In this document: positions 53,894-64,000 of the stretch, piece by piece | Numbering within the stretch: the stretch's first letter is position 1 | Layout of the letters: each line of letters begins with the position of its first letter | Assembly (NCBI RefSeq): GCF_004027225.2 | Contig: NC_044284.2 | Span: forward strand, 11,574,501-11,638,500 | From: Strigops habroptila | Lineage: Eukaryota > Chordata > Aves > Psittaciformes > Psittacidae | DNA: 64,000 nt | Direction of reading: 5' to 3' | The notes under the pieces: model-generated | Databases searched by the model: none | Seen by the model: the letters and a program-made list of their open reading frames with translations, nothing else | Told to the model about the DNA's origin: nothing | Made by a program: the position numbers and the translations under genes

Positions 53894-53971
53894 CAGGGCG
53901 GGTGGCGCAGAGCCGGAACCCTCCCGTCCCCGAGTCTCGACCGGCCGCCGAGGAGCCGGGGAGGGCTCCCC

Positions 53972-56900
53972 ATGAAGCGACGGAGGATGAACAAGCTGTA
54001 CATCGGCAACCTCAGCCCCGCCGCCACCGCCGACGACCTCAAGCAGCTTTTCGGGGAGAGGAAGCTGCCCCTGGCCGGCCAGGTCCTCATCAAGTCCGGC
54101 TACGCCTTCGTGGATTACCCGGACCAAAACTGGGCCATCCGCGCTATCGAGACCCTCTCGGGTGAGCCAAGCGCTGCCCCCCCCTTAACCCCCCCCCCGG
54201 CATCCCGCCGGCTCCCCACCCGCCGCACCCCCGGGGCTCCCCCAAGCCTCCACCGGGGCTCCCCCATCCCGATGACCCCCCTCCATGGGCATCCCCGCCG
54301 GTTCCCACCCCCCGCTCCCAGCCCTTCCCGTGGCCGCCCCGGCTCTTGCCAACCTCGGGGTATTTTTCGCTGATTTTTTTCTTCGATTTTATTAAGAGGC
54401 GGCCGGGCGCGGAGCCCCCCGACCAGCCGCCCCCCCGGCACCCGCTGCCCCTCGGGGACCATTTTACGAGGTGCCCTGCTCCAACTCACCGGGGGCGCGG
54501 AGCAAAGGGCGGCCGAAGGGGCGGCTGGGGGCCGGCGGCGGCGGCCGGGGAGGCGCAGGCAGAGCCCCGGCAGGGCGGGGGCAGGCGGGCCGGGGCGGCG
54601 GAGGGGCCGGGGGCAGCGATGAGGGATGGAGGGATGGATGAAGGGAGGGATGGATGGATGGATGGATGGGCGGTGGGGGGGGGTAGGGGTTGTTCTGCCC
54701 CGGGGTGATGCTGAGCGCCCCGCTGTCTCCGCAGGGAAAGTGGAGCTGCACGGCAAAGTGATGGAAGTGGATTATTCCGTGCCCAAAAAGCTCAGGTAAA
54801 CCCCTCGCCATCACCCCTCCATCCTACCGGGGAGCGGGGGGGGAAGCTCCGGGAGTTGAGGGGAGCGGGAGGGGGGGAAGAAGAGGCGGGAGCCCCGCCG
54901 GGTTTTACTTTCAGTCCGGAAAACGAAGGCGGGGGAAGGGAGCGCTCTCCCGGGGTCGGGAGAAGCCCTTTCTCCTTGGGGGGCCGGCGGGGTGGGCTGG
55001 GGTTGGCACCGTTGAAGCCGTGCCCAGCAGCGGGGCTGCCAGCGCTGCCGGAGGGTGTTGTTTTGAACAAGCCATTCAGCAGTTCGCTCTTCCGAAACCC
55101 CCTCTTTCCCTGTTCATAACCACCGGGCGATCCCAAAACTCGACGCGTCGATCTGTTGCGTCGAAGCGCGCCCTCTGATTCTAATCAGGTGTAGGGGAGC
55201 ACCGACACGCTCGTTTGATAGAGGAAATAACCCCCGGGACCTTGTTGCGTAGCGGCCTCGTCGCAAGGGTTTATTTTCTCCCTGACATGTGTCGGGATAA
55301 AAGGTCTGCGCGCCGGGAAAAAACCACCCCATCGGATGGTCCCGCTGGATAATTTGCTGCTGTTTGGCGTGGAGGTTTGGCCTGTGATTGATGTTGGAGT
55401 ATTAATTTTGGAATAACGGGGCAGGGAGGGGGGAGAAATGCTGTTGTGTAATTGAGGCTCGGGGGGGGAACGACTCGTGCCCGGCATCACGTGTGCCGGA
55501 GTGGGATTTCTTCTCCGGCAGGGATCACACACACTCCCTTACCTTAAAACATCTTCAGAAACAAGCAAAAGATAAAAAGAAATCTTGGCTGTAGTATTTC
55601 TGAGCTAAATCTCTGCAGCAGCCTTAGGCTGGTCTGCCAGTCACTTTTTAAGACTGATGAAGCCAGAAATTGGGAGTTCGGGAAGATAGTATGGACCCGG
55701 GACTTGACCTTTACCATGTACGAAGGGGAGGTAAACAAGGAATTCTTCTTTACCTAAATTCTCCATCAGGCTAGGGTGCTGCTACTTTTCCTCTGAGTTT
55801 TAAAAGCAAAACAGACATTTAAACCGCCTAGAAATAAATGCTGATTTATTTTGCATCGGTCTGTTTTCAGCTGGCTCCAAGCTTTCTATTCCAGCTCGTC
55901 TCCCAAGTTTCCTAGGATTATTGAGATCTAATTTAAGCTGATACATTTCATTGTTTCTTTTTTTTCACAGCTAAAAAAAATACATTCTGCTTTATATTAA
56001 TATATCCAGTTAGGTGGGCTGTGCCTGTGCCTCACTAGGTTATAGATTTTATTTTTATAATGGGATTTCTGGCAGGGAACAGAGCCTCACGTGGTCATGT
56101 TTTAGTCCTCTTCCCCCCCCCTTTAAATATGTGGAAAATCCAATTTTTGTAGGTGAAATCAAGTCCCAGAGAGGCACTGGGATTTCAGGGAGCAGGGAGG
56201 AATTAGATGGTAAATTCCCCCAGTTACTTAAATGAGGTTGTGTTTTAATTGGGTTTGGGGAATGCGAGCCCGTCTTGGCTCTTGTGCCCCAGTATTTCTG
56301 CATCAGAGGGATGGGAACCAGGAGGTGCTGATGACGGTGTTTCACTGCATTCACCTGGAGTGCTTTATTTGTATAAGCAAATCTAACATGGGTATATTTC
56401 ACCAATGTATTTATGTGCTTATAAGTAGGGTTCGATGAGAAACGGGCTCCGGCATCGCGCCGCTGTAGGTAGGGGAAGGGATTTCCTCGAGGTGCTGCCA
56501 GGAGTTGCTGGCAGTGGGGTTTGTTTCTGTTTCTCCGAAGGCACGGCGGTGGGAAGGAGCAGGAATCCTGCCCGCCCTGCCTCTCACGAGTTAAAACTCA
56601 GCCCTGCTGCTGCCATGCAAATGGTTTGGGCTCCTATAGGAAGGATCCAACAGTGTCTCGATTGTTGTTTTTCCTTTTTCCCTTGTATATGCTGTGTTGT
56701 GCCTTGGAGAATTAAAGAAAAAAATCACCCTTTTTCTCCTTTTTTTTAATCAACATTTTAAAATTTTACGTTATTTTTTAAAGTGATTTTTAAATTCAGC
56801 AGGAGCAGAGAGTACTTTTATTTGCTTAAAGCAGGGCGATGCAATCCCGCTTCGAGAGTGTTTTGTATCTGGAGCATGGCAGCGAGGGAAGCATCAACAT

Positions 56901-59900
56901 CTTTCCATTTAAAGATAGGTTGGACATCTCAGAGATCTTTGAAACTCCTGTTAGTGGGAAAGAAAGATTGTAAAAAGAATAAGGGTTGGTTGTGAAATAA
57001 GAAAAGTTAAACACAGCTACCCCAAAGCTGACTTTTATACAAGAATTGGATAAAAATGAAAATGCCTGCCCAAGCAGCTTTGATTTTTATGGTGATTTTT
57101 TTTTTATTTAGGTGATTTTGTGGGATCTGCAGGATTTTCTTCTGTTTCAAAAGGAATTATCCTCAAATAATTTTCCTCTCTTGAGCATCAATTCAGTTCT
57201 CGTTTCCTGTGTGTTTTGGCTTCATTTATTTATTTATATACTTATTTTTTCCCCACCGCTTGTTTTTAAACCCAAAATGCTGGTGACATTAAGGCTCGGA
57301 ATCAGTGTGCAAGCCCTTTTGTCTTCCCATGGGCAGCCCATTGCTTCTTTCCTTACTATTAATTGCTTGTCATCAATGAGATGCTTAATTAGGGGAGAGG
57401 AAATCCTTGTTCAAACCAGTTGCTTTGCCAGGAAAAGCCACCAGCACCTATTCGAGTGTCTATGAACACCACTCGAGGAGCAGTAAAAATACTCCCCCAG
57501 CTCTCCAGTTCTAATGCCTCTTATTTAAAAAATATTTTTAATTTAAAATAAAATAAATAAAATTAGAGAAACCTAAAGAGCAGGAAGAGTTTTTTTCTCC
57601 AGTCACGGTATGGGGAGGGTTTGCTTCGCTTTGCCAAGAGAATTAAACTTGCTGGAGCTTTTCTTGTGTAATGGTGTATGTTGGGTTATGCCGGGTTGAA
57701 AATGGAATTCAGAGTGCTAAAAGTGGGGCTGTTCTTAGTCCTAGTCTGGCTTTTAAATATGTATATATATTTAATATCTTTTAGTGTCTTTTACACTTTT
57801 ATAAATTAATAACATGTGTCAGTATTTAAAGTATTTCGTACCTTTATTTAGTACCTAGTACTTATATTAAAGTATTTTACGTTGATATAAATTAATAACA
57901 TATGTGTTAGTATTTGAAGTATTTAGTACCTTTAATATATAAATAAATCTTTATGTATAAAGTATATAAATATACTTTATGTATAAATATTTAGTACCTT
58001 TAATGTATAATTTAAATATACTATATATAAACAAAAGATACTCTATAGAAGACACTTTCTATACATGAAAGTTACTTTTTCATATATATTTTTATATATG
58101 TAAAAGATAATTTTAATGTATATTTTTATATATTATATATATTTTAAAAGATACTTTTAGTATATATATATAATACATAAATATGACGTCGTCAGGGAGA
58201 TGCTGGTTGCATAGGGAATGTGGAGACTCCCTCCTGCTGCCTGCTGTGTGCACGGCAGGTTTCCCATAGGTCTTGAATGCTGTTTCCTATGGATCTGGCC
58301 AAGAGAAACCCCTTGGAGGTGATCCTTTCCTAGATGGACTCTGGTGCTTGTTATAGCCAGGTGTGATGCCGTCCCTTGTTAAATTTGTCTGTTTTCAGGT
58401 GTGGGTAAAGTGGGAGCTGGTGGCATCTGAGTTGTTTTATCTTTCTTTAGCTGCCTTTTCGCTTGGTGTTGTGCTGCCCACTGGATGCGGGGATGGAAGT
58501 GGGGTGGCATCAGGATGTGGGATGGTACATGGGTGTGGAGGATGCACGGGGTGACCGAGGCCAAGCTGTAACTTGCCAGGATGCTGCTTGGTACCACTGT
58601 GAAGCCTACCTGGGTTAGAAAGCATCAGGGAGAGACCAAAGCTGAAAGGAAAATAAAACATGAATATTTATCTTTAATTACCCATTATTTTTCGTCAGTT
58701 TATAGTTCCTCCAGTGGTGTGAACTTGCCCTTTTGCCATCATCCCGGTGCTGAATGGCTATGCAGGGGGTTAGCTTCCCTCCCTTTCCCTACCCCCCCTT
58801 CATTTTTTCTTTTCCTTCTCTTTTTTTCCCCCCTCTCCTCTTCCCCCCTGCCCCTTAATCTTGACAAGCTGTGACAGATGGGACCTTATTTCCTATTCAT
58901 CCCTATTGTTAATACATCCCTAGCTATGGGGATGTATCAATCACGTGCTGTCCTTGCTGTCCCCCCTCCGGCTCCATCCCTCGGCAGGTTGTTCGTCCTG
59001 CGGAAGAGGACAGGGCTTTAACATGAACGGGTTTTAATTCCTTAAGAGCGTCAAGGCAAAGCCCCCGGGCTGGGAGGGGAACTGGAGCAGACACATCCGT
59101 GATGCTCTTGGCAACTGGTTGAAACTGGGGCAGCTCTTTAATGCTTATCCCGCCTGGCGCTGACAGAGACGTTGCTCATTAAGATCCGCTGCTGGATTGG
59201 GTTGGACAAGAGCAAAACTTGTCGAGGATGACCCCGATAGACACAGAAAAATACATATGATTATCAATAGACACAGACCCAACAGGCACCTTCTTCCCTG
59301 CCTGGTTAGGGGAATGTTCCTGGCTCAGTCTCTGGGTCTGAAAAATGCAGGTGAGACTGAGTTTAGTCCCTACCTGCTGATGAGCATCGTATATTTTGTA
59401 GATGTTTTCTTGCTTGTAACAAATATTTCATAAAGCAGGCAGGGCTGCAGGGGACACGGTTGATTTCCAGCACGTTTCTTCCCCGTCTGTGTTTTTTCCC
59501 CCCAGTTCTCTTGAAAACTGATTTTTATTGAAAGCAGGAGCTGGCAGACGGTGTTTTCTCTGCCCTCGGTACTGATCTGAGGTGGAAGGTGATAAAATCC
59601 CTTTATGCCTTTATTATATTAAGATGTTGCAAAGCTTGACTGGAAAGAAAGTCTTCATTTTTTAGGGCAAAGAGTGGTGAATCCATTCCTTACATACCAT
59701 TGCAAGGGCTTGTATTTAAGCCAGCTCAGTGAAATTGAGTTTGTGGTTCCCAAATGCTCATGGGAGGTGAAGCCTCTCTGGAGCAGGAGACCAGGGGACA
59801 GTGGTCACAGTCAGTGGTCCCTGGACCTGCAGCCCAATGGGCAGGGAAAGGATGGGTAGACAGAGGGAGGTTCATGAAGGTTGGGAAGGGGTCTGGCGGC

Positions 59901-62900
59901 TTGTTTCCATTTCACAGCTTCGTCTCATCTTTATTCTTCTTCTTCTGTGTCCCTGGATTTTGGAAGTGGCTGTTACCTGTTATTTCCCTGGGAGCTATGG
60001 GAAAGGTTGTCATGAAGCTGTGAGAGTGCTGCTGCTTACCGAGGCTGCTGGGAAAGGGAGAGATGTGCCCAAAAAGCTCCAGTCCACCTCATTCTGGGGA
60101 GTAAACTGTGAGTTTTAAGGCATCTTCTGTTGTATTACATGATTTCAGCAAGTATAGATACCCGGCACATGGCATGATGGACATCTGCTGGTGGTGATCG
60201 CCATGGTAGCCATGGGTTTTCCATACCCTTTCCCTACAGGGTTGCAATGTTGGCATCATGATTTTGGTCTAATGGATGCATGAAACCTAGCACAGCTCTC
60301 CTGTGCATTATTTCATGAACCCAGCTACATCCTCACTTGCTTTGAGAACGGGCTCCTTCATTCTGTGTGTGATGCCAGCTGACATGCGGTACCCAAACCC
60401 CAGCTCTGGGATGGAGGAGATGTTTCCTCCTCAAGCCAGAATAGCTGGTAGCAAGCAGGACTGTTGTTTTTATTGAATTTAGAAGGGTAAAAAAGCAGGT
60501 GATCCTGTGGAAATCTGATTTACTGAGCACTTGAAGCTGATGCTCTGTTGTCTTTGGGCCTTTTGTCCTGGGCTGGACACTGAGACGGCTGGTAGGGAAG
60601 AGCAGGAGGGTGGTACAGAAGGATGCAGCTCTTGTGGTTATCTGAGGGTAGCTTGGTATAGCAGAGGTAGTTACACCACACAATGAGGAATTTTTCCACA
60701 AACTGTGTGCCTGTAGTTACTCGTTATTCTGATTTATTACTTTATTTTAATGCCTACTACCTGCTGCAAAACAGGTTGGGTGGAACGTGGCTGCTGCCTT
60801 CATCACAAGGTCCTGTGCTGGGCGTTGTGCGTGCTGTGCTGAAATCAATCCCCTGTCTCCCAGGTTTTGGGAGGAGCAAGGAAAATTAAAATAAAGGGGG
60901 TTTCTGTCCCAAAGTCCTTCTGGAAGTGGTGCTGAAGGAGGGTGCCCTGTCTGTTGAGGACCGTGTGTGGTCCATGCCCCAGCCCTGGGAATAATATCAT
61001 GGCTTCAAGTACACATCCATCACTCTATGAGTGATGACCATGTGTGGTCCAGCACTGCTTCAGCCAGGTGGGGAATTACTAGAGCTATAAGAAATTAGGC
61101 CTAGTAGGGATAATAACCTTGTTTTAAATGCTGAGTGGTGATAATGACTTACTGGGAGACCTACCAGGTGCTAGGGTGAAGCCTTGAGCACCATTTGGGT
61201 GTCTTTAAGATGCTCTGCATCAGCTCAGATGGACATTGGAAATGAGAATATGCTGTAGTGTCCCATTGAGTGGTTGGGTTACATGGCACCTTGCTGTGGT
61301 CCTTCTCTTTGGGTGTCTCAGGAGGTGGGCAAGTGGCATGGAGCCCGCTTGGGCTGGGATTTGCTTGGGCAAACTGGCCTCACAGCATGCTGCTGGTCGG
61401 CTTGAGAGCCGGATGCATCTCTTGGAGCAGGCAGGAGTGGTATCCCTGGGAGCTGAGCAGCTCCCAGGACTGGACCTGGGCACCTTAACATAGCTCCTCT
61501 GGGAAATGTTGGTGGATTTTACAAATGAAATGTGTCCCGTTTTCTGGAGTGGGCCCTGCAAAGCACTGGTACTGGGAACGGCGATGCGGCACCATGGGTG
61601 GGTGACAGGGACAGGCAGGAGAAGGGGTTATGCTGTTGGTGAATAGCGCAGGATCGTCATTGCCATGGTCCCCCTTAGGCCAGGTCCTCCTTACTGCCTC
61701 CTTGCTGGTGTGGGGTGGGAATGGTTTGGAGATGGGTTGGGGTTGGATGGGATGGAATGAATCTTTCTCCTTTCCTTGCAAGGATCTTACGGCTACATGG
61801 CCAACCGTGAAATCCCTGGTGGCAGCTGGGGACAGGAGGAGTCTATGGCAGAGGCTTGGTATCACTGCAGGAGAACACCATATTCTCCGGCTCTGGGTTC
61901 CCCACTGTTTTGCAGTGACTGGAGGGGCAGAGCCGCCCCTGCAGACACACATGGCATGGTGGCAGGTTGTGAGCCAGGCAGGGCTCCTGCTGTGGTGAGG
62001 AGGTGACTGCTCAGCAAGGATGGCCATATGCAGGACCCCTGGAGGAGGGTCCAGCCTGAGGAAGCCATCTGTGAAACCCACGCAGGGGTTATTGAGTGAG
62101 CACACCTCCTCGGTCAGATGAGAGCGTAGGGTTTGTTGTCCATTGCTGATTGCACTGCTGACTGTACCTGTTTGAGCAGCACCATGAGATACAAGGCTTC
62201 TTGGTCGTTTCAGCTGCTTTGCTTGACCACGGTCGTCCTTGTGGGACAAACTGTGGGTTTTATCTTGCCCTCACATTCCACATCTCAAGAAATGTCCTTT
62301 CCCTGCCGTCCGTTTCTTGCTTGGAGTCTGGACGAGGTGAGAACACAGGACCCTGCTTTGGTTGGAGCTGGTTGATGACAAGCAGGATTATGAATGGGTG
62401 GGCAGTGGATGAGTTCATGGCTTGTCTGGATCCTCCATGGACTTAGATGTCTCAAAACTCCCCACTGCCCAAGCACATCTTCTTGCAGCCAGGGTGGGGA
62501 GGTGTTTGGTGGCTGTTAACCTCTTGGGAAGCCTTTGCAATGCATCCCATGCATCCATGCTACAGGTAGGGAGCTGCAGGTAGGGAGCACAGTCATGTGA
62601 GTCGAAAAGTGCAGCCAGGCAAGGTTGGGTGCATTGGCCATCTCCAAGGGCAAGCCTCTGGGGATATGTATTTAGGTCTCCCCATAGAGAGCAGGCCCAT
62701 ATTGCTGGGAAGCGGTGGACATCAGCAGGATGCATTGTGGAGAACCCCCTTCGAGGGACAGCAGGGTTGGCCGTGGTGGGTCTCAGGTCCTGTCACCACC
62801 CAGCCAACAAGCCCGGTGCAGCGTGGTCAGAGTGAGCACGCATCCCAGGCGTGCCTGTGCGGCCGTGGCTCTGCAGAGGCTCATTTCAGGAGGTTTCCTT

Positions 62901-63587
62901 GGAAACCTGACAGCCAGCATGAGGAGGGAGCATTCCCGAGGCAGCTCCAGCCCTAGCGGGTGGTGACCAGGCCAAGGCTGGGAGAAATGGCTTTCCCCAG
63001 GCACAAGCCGCTCCAGCGCAGTGTGGAGAAGCGGGATGCTTCGGCGAGTTCTCCCCAAGTGCCGTCTGATTTCCAGAAAGCCTTTGCTCTCCTCTGCAGC
63101 GTGCCTGCAGACCACAACCCCCTAACCCTGGGCTTTGTCTTTGCAGGAGCAGGAAGATCCAAATCCGAAACATCCCGCCCCACCTGCAATGGGAGGTAAG
63201 AAGCGGACGATCCTAAAAGCATCCCTTTCACCTCCTCCTCTTCCATGAGTTGTGCTGAGCGGCGTGAGTTGTGCTGCAGGAGCGTGTGCTCTGCAATGGG
63301 CCACCCTTTACCTTCCCTTTACCTTCCCAGTAACCCCAGGAGGGAGGTGGAGTGTGAACTGAGCTCCATCTCCTGCTGGCTTGTGGGGCAGCTTAGAGCA
63401 GTAGGGCGTCACTGGGATAATGGGATGCAGGTGGGTGACGCTGGCTGTTTGGAGGGTGTCTGTGGGTGAAGCAGGCTCTTGCCCTGCCTCCTCCCTGCCT
63501 GCCTCACCCGCCTTATTTGCTGCTCTCTCCTTTAGGTGCTGGATGGCCTGTTAGCTCAGTATGGTACAGTGGAGAATGTAGAGCAAG
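53972..63587 (+). CDS. IGF2BP2: IGF2BP2 (IMP2), insulin-like growth factor 2 mRNA-binding protein 2, first four coding exons, 3' truncated by the window
   Basis: Exons: 53972-54161, 54735-54795, 63147-63195, 63536-63587; phases agree (352 nt, 117 codons). The gene continues to the right. The protein binds and stabilises mRNAs in cytoplasmic granules, using two RRMs and four KH domains; here only RRM1 (residues about 8-80; LYIGNL as RNP2, GYAFVDY as RNP1) and the start of RRM2 ([28 protein letters not shown], given here as two pieces of exons 3 and 4) are present. [20 protein letters not shown] is the IMP family signature, and the small differences favour IGF2BP2 over IGF2BP1/3, as does the TRA2B neighbour. 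Two in-frame ATGs exist: 53972 (MKRRRMNK, pyrimidine at -3) and 53987 (MNKLYIGN, A at -3); the second starts at the conserved N-terminus. Confidence 0.94.
54619..54672 (+). repeat. GGAT/GATG microsatellite in IGF2BP2 intron 1
   Basis: Roughly a dozen GATG/GGGATG units, the last five GGAT perfect, about 65 bp before the exon 2 acceptor. Simple repeat, likely polymorphic. Confidence 0.85.
54796..63146 (+). other. IGF2BP2: IGF2BP2 intron 2
   Basis: An 8.35-kb intron between the RRM1 and RRM2 parts; in human this is also the large intron, the one carrying type 2 diabetes association signals (family knowledge). It holds the tail of the CpG island to about 55300, an AT-rich tract with an 86-bp tandem duplication (about 57740-58185), and patches rich in homeodomain-like sites (57340-57400, 58860-58940). 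No CR1 copy or coding exon was recognised; a 254-codon antisense frame at 61485-62249 has no recognisable domain. Confidence 0.6.
57740..58185. repeat. AT-rich tract with 86-bp tandem duplication
   Basis: The block ATAAATTAATAACAT at 57801 recurs at 57887, each followed by a diverged AGTATTTAAAGTATTT.GTACCTTTA sequence; further degenerate TTTAGTACCTTTAAT copies follow at about 57925 and 57990. The rest is TATATA/AAAGATA low-complexity DNA. Confidence 0.75.
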
Positions 63588-64000
63588 GTAAGATGGTCCA
63601 GCATGGTCCTCATCTGTGCAAAAGTCCCAGCACTGCTCCCCAGCTCTTCCCATACCAGAGGAAACCCAGTGGGGTGAAACCTGGTTTTCCCAGTCACTGG
63701 TACTGGGCTAAAATGGTTTTTCCCTGTGGACATAAGTCCTGCTGGTGGGAGATGGCATGGGGCACCAAACCTCCATCCCCAGCGCTTCTCTTGGTCACTG
63801 GCAAGTTAAAACCCCAGTTTTCTCTGCAAACAAAAACCAAGCTGAGTGCTGTTTGGAGTCTGCTGGTGGATCAGTGATGCCGCTCATCCTCCTCGGCAAG
63901 GGTGGTGGGATCTGGCCTCGGCACCTTCTGGTCCTTTGCCAGCCTAGCCCAGTCCTTGTGCTAGGGGAAAACACAGTGGTGCAGAAGCTCGCACTGCGTG

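Larger units (their letters stand above)
53590..55020 (+). promoter_or_regulatory. IGF2BP2: IGF2BP2 CpG island, 5' UTR and intron 1
   Basis: About 1.4 kb of very GC-rich, CpG-dense sequence covers the 5' UTR, exons 1 and 2 and the short intron 1. It contains a GGCTC pentamer array (53825-53845) and a G-quadruplex motif (53872-53893). No TATA box is apparent. Confidence 0.7.

Noticed and set aside
53576-53971. N-terminal extension of IGF2BP2 by 132 codons
   Set aside because: The frame is open back to 53576, but it begins in CR1 sequence and runs through the GC-rich 5' UTR; the family has no such extension.
61485-62249. 254-codon antisense frame in IGF2BP2 intron 2
   Set aside because: No recognisable domain, no promoter or splice structure; chance frame.

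Overview
This is vertebrate nuclear DNA, almost certainly from a bird. The genes are split by GT-AG introns, CpG islands mark promoters, and the only abundant interspersed repeat is CR1 (chicken-repeat-1 LINE) with its typical AATCATAGAAT-type 3' end. No bacterial, phage or CRISPR feature is present. The CR1 subtypes do not let me name the species; an avian chromosome-9-like segment is my guess from gene content.

Five protein-coding genes are recognised, and for four of them the complete spliced reading frame could be assembled with every exon phase agreeing. (1) PROCR (endothelial protein C receptor), minus strand, 4343-6014, 4 exons, 223 aa. (2) PFKL (liver-type 6-phosphofructokinase), plus strand, 6973-12821, 22 exons, 780 aa. 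(3) CFAP410 (C21orf2, ciliary leucine-rich-repeat protein), minus strand, 17211-21756, 7 exons, 254 aa. (4) TRA2B (splicing activator Transformer-2 beta), plus strand, 26726-45572, 9 coding exons, 288 aa, plus an unspliced-in-CDS 'poison' exon at 32390-32667. (5) IGF2BP2 (mRNA-binding protein IMP2), plus strand, first four coding exons 53972-63587, continuing beyond the right edge.

Layout: 1-3.9 kb is intergenic with a CR1 copy; PROCR and PFKL are head to head around a 958-bp spacer; PFKL and CFAP410 converge; CFAP410 and TRA2B are divergent across about 5 kb; TRA2B and IGF2BP2 are in tandem across about 8.4 kb. PFKL-CFAP410 and TRA2B-IGF2BP2 are neighbour pairs also in human (21q22.3 and 3q27), while PROCR lies on 20q in human, so the window joins three human blocks. 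The genes are functionally unrelated (coagulation/cytoprotection, glycolysis, cilium, splicing, mRNA stability) and there is no operon-like logic.

The most interesting signals are the conserved-looking TRA2B poison exon, a two-copy chimeric repeat in which an unidentified ~210-bp head is fused to a CR1 3' tail (17787-18150 and 46174-46512), a 19-nt microexon in CFAP410, a perfect 18-bp hairpin in a TRA2B intron, and a canonical G-quadruplex motif upstream of IGF2BP2. I see no evidence of a novel multi-gene system.
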